Below, in pieces: positions 35,395-43,169 of a DNA stretch of 64,000 nucleotides (the first letter of the stretch is position 1; the number at the start of each line of letters is the position of its first letter). This DNA comes from Verrucomicrobiota bacterium. GTDB lineage: Bacteria > Verrucomicrobiota > Verrucomicrobiia > Opitutales > Opitutaceae. The translations under genes and the position numbers were made by a program. The stretch is from NCBI GenBank assembly GCA_016222805.1, contig JACRQG010000005.1, forward strand, positions 203,621 to 267,620, given 5' to 3'. The notes under the pieces are model-generated. The model ran no database searches, was not told where the DNA came from, and worked only from the letters and a program-made list of their open reading frames with translations.

Positions 35395-36561
35395 TCAGAA
35401 CTGAAACTGCTGCACCTCGTCCGGGCCGGGAGAGGCGTAGCGGGGATCCTTCGCCCGGATGGAGACGTCCCCAGTGGGGAGTTGCCGCACTTCCAGGGGC
35501 ACGATGGTCGTGCCGCGCTGGTTGATGGTCTGCGCCTCCGCGCGAAGGTCCCGCGACTCGATCCCCGCGCTGGGTACCGGCGGCACATTGCCGTTGAAAA
35601 ACGCCGTGCACCACCACTTGCCATCGCGCGTCTGGAAGGGCGTGCCGTGGCCAAGGAAGCGCCCCGCAAACCGGCGGGGACCGAACGGACCGGTGGGTTT
35701 CGCCGCCGTGCAATAATAGAGGTTGTAGCTGCCCTTCCGCGGGAGATCCGTGGACCAGGCGGTGCCGAAGTGGACGTACTTGCCGAAGACCTTGGCCATG
35801 GTGGCGCCTTCGTGGCCGATCCGGGAAATCGCAGTGCCGTTGGGCCCCGGCCGCGTTCCCGCCGGATCGATCCGCACGGCCTCGGCGGTGAAGCGCGTGA
35901 AGTCGCGGCTCAGCGGAGCGATGAGCGTGTTCTCCCAGAGCAGATACCAGGTGCCGTCGTCATCCTTGAAGAGCGACGGATCATGGCGGGCCCCGAGGTT
36001 GAGCCCCATCGGATGCGTCCAGGGTCCCTTGAGCTCCGGGCCCGCGGAGAGCGCCAGGCTGGCCACACCCTTCGGGCAGTGCACGAGGGCCCAACGGTCG
36101 CCCGTCCAGTGAATTTCGGGCGCCCAGATCCGCCGCTGATCCGGACCGTCGCGGTCGATGCTCGCGGGATTGGCCCGGAAGTGCGCGGTGTCCTCGAGCG
36201 TGAACGGCACCCCGACGTAGTCCCAGGTGGCGAGGTCGCGCGAGCGCCAGACCTGAACCTTCGAGCCGACGATCGAGGTCTTCCACAGGCCCACATTGTA
36301 GGGATCGCTCTGCTCGCGGGGATCGCCGGGATTCGGCGTCGTGCCCGTGAGGTAGTAGTAGTCATCCGGACCGAGCACAATGTACGGATCGCGAATCCAG
36401 CCTTCTTTGACGTAGAGCGCCCGGTCGTGGGACTTGAGGCCGGCGAGGATCTCCGACTTCGGCTGGGCCGGCACCACCCCGGGAGGAAGCCCGGCGGCCG
36501 GGACCGTCAGGACGGCCAGGAGGAAGAGGAGGACGATGCGCGCAGAGGGGTTTCGTTTCAT
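35395..36561 (-). CDS. Glycoside hydrolase family 43-like protein, secreted
   Basis: The signal peptide is ARIVLLFLLAVLTVPAAG. The five-bladed propeller has the conserved acids of clan GH-F: the catalytic-base Asp in WIRDPYIVLG, the acid Glu in RIWAPEIHW and the supporting Asp in GARHDPSLF. Members act as arabinofuranosidases, xylosidases or galactosidases. The first two thirds match GH43, while the last 60 residues are less typical. It converges with the XylR-type gene, from which its stop is separated by 26 bases. Confidence 0.85.
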   Translation of the reverse strand: MKRNPSARIVLLFLLAVLTVPAAGLPPGVVPAQPKSEILAGLKSHDRALYVKEGWIRDPYIVLGPDDYYYLTGTTPNPGDPREQSDPYNVGLWKTSIVGSKVQVWRSRDLATWDYVGVPFTLEDTAHFRANPASIDRDGPDQRRIWAPEIHWTGDRWALVHCPKGVASLALSAGPELKGPWTHPMGLNLGARHDPSLFKDDDGTWYLLWENTLIAPLSRDFTRFTAEAVRIDPAGTRPGPNGTAISRIGHEGATMAKVFGKYVHFGTAWSTDLPRKGSYNLYYCTAAKPTGPFGPRRFAGRFLGHGTPFQTRDGKWWCTAFFNGNVPPVPSAGIESRDLRAEAQTINQRGTTIVPLEVRQLPTGDVSIRAKDPRYASPGPDEVQQFQF

Positions 36562-36753
36562 GGGATCAGAAGGGGGGAAATCACGGCGACGTTTGTTCGG
36601 CGGAAGTTCACGATCGCATCAGGATCCAGCGTGAGGAGACAATTGGCAGGTGGCGCGGAAGACAACCGTTCCGTCCCCGTCCACCGCAGAAGGACTCCCG
36701 TTTGAAAGGAGACTACGGCCGGGAGACCAGCCCGGGGAGCGAATCAGGGGAAC

Positions 36754-37884
36754 TCACCGACCGGTCACGCGGCGGATGTAGTCGACCTCGGTCTGCCGGT
36801 ACGGCGAGCCGTCCGCGCGAAACACATCGTGATGCCAGAGCGCGGGCTCGCCCGTGTGGATCTTCTTCCAGGTCTCCCAGGGGTAGATCGTCTGACTCTT
36901 GCCATCGACCAGGCCCCAATTCAGGGCCCCGACCCGCGCCTGCTTCAAGTCGCCCAGGATGGGATCGAAGGTGCTGCGTGCCCCGCGGGCCATGTACTCG
37001 GTGCAGATCAACGGGCGACGGAATCTCGCCCTCAACTCGGCCACCTCCCGCGCCATGTCGTCCGGCGGAGCATAGTTGTGGAAAGTGATGAAGTCCGAGT
37101 TGGCCAGCATGTACTGGTAGATGGGCGGGTTCTTCTTCCATCCCTCGTAGTCGAGCCAGATTCCCGCCGTCAGCGGCTGGCTCGGCGCCACCTCCCGTGC
37201 CCACGCGAAGGTTCGCGCGAGCAGCTTCAGGGCGAGTTCCGCCTTGTTCGGCAGTTCCAGGCCGCCGTAGGCGTCCGAATTCAGGTTGTCCGGCTCGTTG
37301 AACAGGTCCCAGCCGAGGATGCGCTGGTCGTCCTTAAAGCGCCGGAGCACGCCCTGGATGTAGGGTTTGAGCGCTTCGTATCGCGCCGGGTCCCGGAGGA
37401 TCTCGCGCCCCGGCGACTGCACCCAGCCGCTGTTGTGCACAAACGGACGCGGCGGCCGCTGCTTCCCGGCATAAGGATGGGGATCCCAGACGCCATCGAA
37501 AAACACGAAGAGGATCTTGATGCGGTGCTTCGCGGCGATTCCGAGGAACTGATCGACGCGACGCAGGAAAGCCTCCGCGTCGCCCTGCCAGAGGAGATCG
37601 TGCAGGAACACGCGCATGGTGTTGAACCCGATGCGCTCCGCCCAGCCGAACTCCTGGTCGATGGTGGCGGGATCGAAGGTATCCGCCTGCCACATCTCCA
37701 GCTGGTTGATGGCCGTGCGCGGGAGATAGTTGGCCCCCACCGGCCACGGCGTGGCGGCATACCAGGCGTTGGCCCGCTCTTCCGGCCACCGACCGGGCAC
37801 CGTCTCCGCCGCCGGGAGAATTGCGGCACCACCGACGAGGAACAGGACCTTGGCCCACACGCGGGGAAGACGATCGAGGATCAT
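36754..37884 (-). CDS. Secreted GH5-like (clan GH-A) glycoside hydrolase
   Basis: The signal peptide is AKVLFLVGGAAILPAAE. The TIM barrel carries the acid/base E197 in DLFNEPDN, preceded by a Gly-Trp-Asp strand, and the nucleophile candidate E296 in LICTEYMARG. The strand-1 motif GANYLPRTAINQLEMW is like that of cellulases and xylanases of clan GH-A. Length is 376 residues. Its substrate is probably a beta-linked hemicellulose, which is inference. A direct-repeat operator (38048-38080) lies 163 bases upstream, linking it to the XylR-type regulator. Confidence 0.83.
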   Translation of the reverse strand: MILDRLPRVWAKVLFLVGGAAILPAAETVPGRWPEERANAWYAATPWPVGANYLPRTAINQLEMWQADTFDPATIDQEFGWAERIGFNTMRVFLHDLLWQGDAEAFLRRVDQFLGIAAKHRIKILFVFFDGVWDPHPYAGKQRPPRPFVHNSGWVQSPGREILRDPARYEALKPYIQGVLRRFKDDQRILGWDLFNEPDNLNSDAYGGLELPNKAELALKLLARTFAWAREVAPSQPLTAGIWLDYEGWKKNPPIYQYMLANSDFITFHNYAPPDDMAREVAELRARFRRPLICTEYMARGARSTFDPILGDLKQARVGALNWGLVDGKSQTIYPWETWKKIHTGEPALWHHDVFRADGSPYRQTEVDYIRRVTGR

Positions 37885-38047
37885 GAGAGGAGGGTTTAGG
37901 GAGAGCGACTGCTGGCGGACGACCGCCTGCCGCCAGCGCCGGCCCCACCGGCCGAGGCGGCGGGATCAGGGTTTGCGCCGGGGGGTTCATGCGACGTGGT
38001 CGTCATGCAGGATGACCACTCTAGCCGAAGCCACCCGGACCCGCCAT

Positions 38048-38080
38048 GAGAAATCCGGTCAGTCTTGGGAGAAATCTGGT
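38048..38080. promoter_or_regulatory. Candidate XylR-type operator, second copy
   Basis: GAGAAATCCGGT at 38048-38059 and GAGAAATCTGGT at 38069-38080 are direct repeats starting 21 bases apart. The site shares the ATCCGGT core, the preceding CATGAGA and the spacing with 34140-34170. It lies upstream of the GH5-like gene on the minus strand. Confidence 0.62.
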
Positions 38081-38119
38081 CCGGGCCGGAGTCCTCCCCT
38101 GCCCTTCGGCCCTCGCGGA

Positions 38120-39160
38120 CTATTTCCGCCGCGCCGACGGCGCTGGCAGGGGGATCCCCTCGGCCACCGGTTCTCCGAAGTCCGGCGTCCCGTCCGCCCG
38201 CCAGCGAAAGGGCTGCATCCGCGTGTTGCGATCCCAGCCGGAGTCCCGCCGGCGCGCGGCGTGGTACACGATCCAGTCCTCGGTGCCGTCCGGCGACGTC
38301 ACGAAGGACGCGTGGCCCGGGCTGATGACGGACGCGGTACCGGCAAACACCGGTCGCGGCTCCTTCACCCAAGCCCCGACCCGCAGGGGATCCCGCCCGA
38401 CCAGCGTCAGCCGGCCGAGGCAATAGTGATTTCCCCAGCTCCCGCTGGCGGAGTAGATCACGTGGACCTTGTTGCCGCGGACCAGCGCCGTGGGGCCTTC
38501 GTTGACCCACGGATCGCCGTGTCGCTCCCACGCGTGTTCCGGCGTGGAAATCCGGACGCGCTCGCCGACAATCGTCAGCGGATCCGCCATCCGGGCAATA
38601 TACAGGTCCTGCCGGCCGTTCGTGTTTCCCTCCCACCCGGACCAGAGGAAGTAAAGGGCCCCGTCGAGTTCCAGCACCGAACCGTCGATCGCCCAGCGAT
38701 CCGGCTTCAAGCCCAGCTGCCCCTTGAACTCATACGGACCGAGCGGGTCGTCCGTGGTGGCCGCCAGGACAAACATCCGGTGGTTCTCGTTGGGGCCGTC
38801 ATCGGCGGCAAAATAGAGGTACCAGCGCCCGCGGAGGAAATGCAGCTCCGGCGCCCAGACGTGCCGTGAACTCGGTCCGCTTTCCGGCGGCGTCCAGACT
38901 TTCCGGCCGGCAAACTGCACCGCCTCTTCCAGACGCGGACTGCGGTTCACCCAGATGCCCTTGGCCCACGAGTAGCAGTAAAGGTACGAGCCGTCCCGGC
39001 GGATCACCCACGGGTCGTTGCCCCGCGGCGCCACCGGATTCGAAATCGTCGCGGTCTCCCGCGCCAGCGCAGGAAGGTACCCGAGCCCCAGGAGCCCCGC
39101 CAGCACCAGGGCAGGCAGTGCCCACCGCGGCGAAGTCCCGGTGGCGGTTGCGTTGCGCAT
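38120..39160 (-). CDS. Glycoside hydrolase family 43 protein, secreted
   Basis: The start at 39160 gives a signal peptide (ALVLAGLLGLGYLPALA). The mature protein begins with NPVAPRGNDPWVIRRDG, where the Asp of NDPWV is the catalytic base. The acid Glu is in HVWAPELHFLRG and the third acid in WAIDGSVLELDG. This set is complete for a GH43 arabinanase/galactosidase-type enzyme of 346 residues. The in-frame codons upstream of 39160 have no family similarity. It stands upstream of the GH5-like and second GH43 genes on the same strand. Confidence 0.88.
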   Translation of the reverse strand: MRNATATGTSPRWALPALVLAGLLGLGYLPALARETATISNPVAPRGNDPWVIRRDGSYLYCYSWAKGIWVNRSPRLEEAVQFAGRKVWTPPESGPSSRHVWAPELHFLRGRWYLYFAADDGPNENHRMFVLAATTDDPLGPYEFKGQLGLKPDRWAIDGSVLELDGALYFLWSGWEGNTNGRQDLYIARMADPLTIVGERVRISTPEHAWERHGDPWVNEGPTALVRGNKVHVIYSASGSWGNHYCLGRLTLVGRDPLRVGAWVKEPRPVFAGTASVISPGHASFVTSPDGTEDWIVYHAARRRDSGWDRNTRMQPFRWRADGTPDFGEPVAEGIPLPAPSARRK

Positions 39161-39361
39161 GGGCTCACGTTGAGAGATGTGGCACCGCGCACCAACCCAG
39201 AAAGGCGTGCCTCTCCCCAAACCACCTCCCGAGAAACCGCCGGCAGTCTTCGCGCAGCAATTCCCAAGCGATGACCTGCAGGACCGTCGCCCCCGTGGCA
39301 CCATCGCCCTCACGGCTACGCTCCCGCCGCGCCGGCTGATCCGCCCTCCCCCCTTTCCGCC

Positions 39362-39967
39362 ATGTCCCACCCGGCTCCTCCGCCGCGCGCTTCGCGCCCC
39401 AGGGTCACTCGCCTGAATCTGAACGAGGTCCGCGCGGGAAGGGCCCCGTCCCGTCCGGGAACCTACGTCCTGCTCCTGCAGTGTCGTTCCGGCGGCGCGG
39501 TTGCGGTCGGAGGGCTCGGCCGACTGCGGCTGCGTCGCGGGTACTAGCTCTAGGTCGGCAGCGCCTTAGGCCCGGGCGGGCTGGCCGCCCGCCTCCGGCA
39601 CCATACGCACGTCACCGACCGGCCCCACTGGCATGTTGATTACCTGCGGGCCCGCTGCGTGCTGACGTCCGTTTGGCTTTCCGCGAGCCCGCGTCGTCTG
39701 GAGCACGCGTGGGCGCGGACGATCGGCCGTCTGCCCGGCGCCGAGGCCCCCTTCCCCGGCTTCGGTTCCTCCGACTGCAACTGCCCCACGCACCTCTTCT
39801 GGTTCCGGACGGTGCCAGCCTGCCCGTTTCCCAATGCCGGCCCTCTTCCATATAAGGGTAGACGCTTTGGGGACCCGTGCGCCACCGGCGGGCCAGCGAC
39901 CACGCAGTCCTCGAGCGGCCACGCTTTCACCTTCGGCGCAAGCGCGGCTACCGGAAAAGCGCTCTAG
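39362..39967 (+). pseudogene. DUF123/GIY-YIG-like protein gene with two in-frame amber codons
   Basis: The frame starts at ATG 39362 and reads GTYVLLLQC and VGGLGRLRLRRGY, the usual start of DUF123 proteins. It then hits TAG at 39545-39547 and TAG at 39551-39553. It continues without any shift into VGSALGPGGLAARL, HWHVDYLRAR, VWL and CNCPTHLFWF, the rest of the family. The two stops fall on the two Tyr codons of the conserved GYYxYVGSA motif, each a TAC-to-TAG change. The end overlaps the next gene's stop region by four bases. It is probably inactive unless ambers are read through. Confidence 0.75.
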
Positions 39968-42900
39968 TCTCGCGCCGAAGCTCGGCGCACAATCGCCGCG
40001 GACCAGCCCTCCGCGAGCCGCAACTCGGTGAGATGAGCCCCCTCGCGGACCACCTGCGGCGCGCGGAAGTCGGGCATCTCGCGACCCACCTCGTCGAAGA
40101 CATGCACCTCATGCGACGACGTATCGCCCCAGCCGAACAGACCACTGCGATTTGTGACGATGCGCTCCTCACCGATCAGGTAGCCTTCGTGCAATTCGAG
40201 CGGAGTGACGGGGTACATGTACTTCGCCAGCGTCTCGCGCGTCGGAATCACGTTCAGATCGCCGTACCAGTGCGATAGACAGCCATAGTCGAGAGCGGCC
40301 ACCATGTTGCGATAGGCATCCTCCTCGCTCCGCTCGGTGAGATGATCCCCCAGCGCGATGGGCGAGTGCAACTGGGCCTTGGTGCAGTTGCTGCGGTTCC
40401 CCGTTTCGCAGAACCGCGGGAACTTGAGCCGGGCCATCGATCGCGTGTGCGGCTGGCCGTTCCCGATCAGCGGCCCGCGCGCCAGAATCTCGCGCGCGAG
40501 GGCGAGGCGCCACGGCTGCGTGAGCAACGTGACCGACGATTTCAACCGGCGGAGGCGCAGGGTCTGCGGGTCGATGTCGGCCGAACAGCCGTCCCAGGGT
40601 TCGCCATAATGGTAGGCGTAGGCGCTGTACTCCAGTTCGTCCCAGTACACGCCGTCGGCCTTGATGTCGTCGAGGATCAGCTCGACGCTGCGTCGCACCG
40701 CCCGGCCGTAGGCATTCTCCGTCGTGGGAAAGAACAGGCTGTAGAACGGCTGCCCATAGTTGGCGTGCGACCCGTCCGCCCGCAGCACGCGGTCCGCCGG
40801 AAAACGCGCCGCCGCCTCCTCCTCGGCGTTGATGAAACAGTGGAAGTATACGCACGTCTTCGCCTCCGGCACGAGGCGATGCACGCGGTCCACGTGGCGG
40901 CGGAAGGTGTCGTGGTTCACCCGCTGGAAGGCCACGCCATGGGCATAGTGTCCCTGGTAGGAGGGCGACATGATCGAGTTGCAGACCAGACTGGCGCTCT
41001 TCCGCCGGATGAAGGCGGCGAACTCGGCGTCGGACCACTTCTCGGTGGCCGGCCCGCCCCGCAGGAACGCGAAACAGTGGGGCAGCAGGAAATTTGCCTC
41101 CAGCAGGCGGCGGGTGGCGTTGACGAAGTCGAAGTAGTCCGTGCCAGCCCCCGGCACGATCGCCCACTCCGCCGTGTAAGTCCGCCCGGGACGCAACACG
41201 AACTGGTTGTCCGCCAGGCCGAGTCGTCCCTCCGCCGCCGTCGTGGCGACGTGCACCTGGAACTCGTCGTTCAGCGGGAGCAATCCGAGGCTGGCCCGGG
41301 TCGTCGCCCCCAAGACGGTGGGATTCTCCGGGGCCGATGCCGTGCCCACCAGACCGGCCGGAGAGTGGCCCGCGAGCCAGATCTTTTGCAGCGGTACCGC
41401 GGCCGTCGCCTCATGCCGCTGCATCAGGGGCAGGTTTTCCGAGCCAAGGTTTCGGAAGGTGTCGTACACCACGATCGCCTCGGCACGGGGTTCGATGCGG
41501 CGCGTGTGTTCGAAGCAGGCATTCGATCCCCGTTCCCATTTCCCCGCCGGCGTCGAGAACCGGCTCACCACCGAAAAACGCTCGCCCGCCACTTCGATGC
41601 TCAGTTCCGCGTCCGGCCGTTCCGTCACATGGTACGCCGTGCGCGGGTTCCGCACGGGAACGCGGACCGGCAGGCGACCGGTCGGCGGACCAGACCGGGG
41701 CTTCGGTGGCGGCGGAGGCGCCCCCCAGCGCAACTCCCCATCCGCCAGCACGAGTCGCGCGGTCACACTGGGAGCGCACGCGTTTTCGATCATCAGCTCG
41801 TTCTCGCCCTCGCGCAGCAGATCCGTGACGCGCAATTCAAACTCGCCGCTCTTCACCCCGGGACTGCCATAGCCGGAGGCATCGGCGCTGGTGAAGTCGG
41901 GAGCATAGTAGGTCATGAAGCGGTCCGCGGCGGCCTGCCGGTAGGTGCGGCCATCGCGACCCTGGACCTCAGGCGGCTTGTTCAGGAGCCGCCGGCCGTC
42001 GAGCACCGTGCCGTTGAGCGTCACCTTCAGCGCCGCCGTATAGCCGGCGACCTTGGCTGTGGCCATGCGGGCCTTCAGCGCGAGGACTGCCATCTCGCCC
42101 GGCGACGGCGGGCGCGCGGAAAAGGAGAATCGCTGCCGTGCTTTCGGCGCGAGTTCCGCTTGGGCCAGGATCGGCACCGTGGCGGCCACGGGCGGGGTGT
42201 GGCCGTCCGCCCCGGCCAGCGCCGCGGCGACCAATCGCTGGCGGTTCACCGCCCACTTTTCGATGGAGAGGCTCAGCAGCTTGACGGCGCGAGGCTCCTC
42301 TCCATCGGCGTCAAACACTGCCACCTCGACCCCGAACGGTCGCCCCGGCGAAACCCCCTTCTCCCCGAGCGCCGCCCACGGGATTGACGCCTCGAGGACG
42401 TAGCCGCGGGCGGTGCGTTGTGCCGCCACCAGCGCTCCGGGCAGGGCCCACTTCGCCGGCTTGAACACGTACGCCTCGGGGGGACAGTCGGCCAGGGGAT
42501 CACCGTTCCGCTGGAAATTTCCCGGGCTCAGTCCGATCTGAAACTGCCCGGCCCCAAAGTGAGCCCGGCCGGGCTCCGTCCGCGGCGACACATCGAGGTA
42601 AAGCTGCACGCAATCCCCTTTCCAGAGTCCGGAACCGCGCTGGGACTGCCGCAGGACGTCGTCGGTCACCTCCGCCGCCACCAGCAGCAGATCGGTCCGC
42701 CACGCCAACCAGACCCGGGCACTCAGGTCCTCCGGCGACTTCCAGGTGCTGCCACCCCAGGTTGCCTGCTCCTTCCGATCGAGCACACCCGCCATGGGCA
42801 CGCCCGCCCAGTCGTCCAGGTTCCCATCGATTGCGGGAGGCGGATCGGGTTTGCACGGAACCGCGAGCGGCGGCGCCCCGGCCGCCAGGCTTGCCGCCGC

Positions 42901-42972
42901 GAGCACCGCCAGCCCGGCGACTCCCCGCTGGAAGAGAATGCGACGGCCGGGACAAACCTGCAGGGGTGCCAT
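39964..42972 (-). CDS. Large secreted protein: CBM9-like N-terminal domain plus TIM-barrel glycosidase-like domain
   Basis: The start at 42972 gives a signal peptide (GVAGLAVLAAASLAAGAPP). Residues about 40-240 match the family 9 carbohydrate-binding fold (PPPAIDGNLDDWAGVP, WKGDCVQLYLDVSP). A beta-sandwich follows (about 280-560), then a barrel-like C-terminal 400 residues. These contain CVYFHCFINAEEE, DDIKADGVYWDELEYSAYAYH and CETGNRSNC, with acidic residues placed as in GH-A-like or GHL barrels. No named family could be fixed. It is divergent from the TIR gene. A carbohydrate substrate is inferred. Confidence 0.8.
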   Translation of the reverse strand: MAPLQVCPGRRILFQRGVAGLAVLAAASLAAGAPPLAVPCKPDPPPAIDGNLDDWAGVPMAGVLDRKEQATWGGSTWKSPEDLSARVWLAWRTDLLLVAAEVTDDVLRQSQRGSGLWKGDCVQLYLDVSPRTEPGRAHFGAGQFQIGLSPGNFQRNGDPLADCPPEAYVFKPAKWALPGALVAAQRTARGYVLEASIPWAALGEKGVSPGRPFGVEVAVFDADGEEPRAVKLLSLSIEKWAVNRQRLVAAALAGADGHTPPVAATVPILAQAELAPKARQRFSFSARPPSPGEMAVLALKARMATAKVAGYTAALKVTLNGTVLDGRRLLNKPPEVQGRDGRTYRQAAADRFMTYYAPDFTSADASGYGSPGVKSGEFELRVTDLLREGENELMIENACAPSVTARLVLADGELRWGAPPPPPKPRSGPPTGRLPVRVPVRNPRTAYHVTERPDAELSIEVAGERFSVVSRFSTPAGKWERGSNACFEHTRRIEPRAEAIVVYDTFRNLGSENLPLMQRHEATAAVPLQKIWLAGHSPAGLVGTASAPENPTVLGATTRASLGLLPLNDEFQVHVATTAAEGRLGLADNQFVLRPGRTYTAEWAIVPGAGTDYFDFVNATRRLLEANFLLPHCFAFLRGGPATEKWSDAEFAAFIRRKSASLVCNSIMSPSYQGHYAHGVAFQRVNHDTFRRHVDRVHRLVPEAKTCVYFHCFINAEEEAAARFPADRVLRADGSHANYGQPFYSLFFPTTENAYGRAVRRSVELILDDIKADGVYWDELEYSAYAYHYGEPWDGCSADIDPQTLRLRRLKSSVTLLTQPWRLALAREILARGPLIGNGQPHTRSMARLKFPRFCETGNRSNCTKAQLHSPIALGDHLTERSEEDAYRNMVAALDYGCLSHWYGDLNVIPTRETLAKYMYPVTPLELHEGYLIGEERIVTNRSGLFGWGDTSSHEVHVFDEVGREMPDFRAPQVVREGAHLTELRLAEGWSAAIVRRASARD

Positions 42973-43169
42973 GCGCCGGATTCTGCCGCGGTCGCGCAAC
43001 CGGACGCGACCCGTTTCTCCGCCCCGGAGCCGCCGCCACGTCGGATGCGCCCCGCCCTCCGCCCGCCAGCGCTGAACTATGGTCTGGCCAACGTCCCTTT
43101 CGCCGCCATTTGTCTCTGCACCCCGCGAGCCGCCTCCGATGGTTCGCCGCCTGCCGCCCGCTCCCACTC

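Noticed and set aside
35370..35396. GC hairpin between convergent genes as a terminator
   Set aside because: Arms CGGAGCG/CGCTCCG are present, but there is no T-run on either strand, so it was not called.
40342..42387. Plus-strand open frame of 681 codons
   Set aside because: It is antisense to the CBM9-like secreted protein; no signal peptide or domain.
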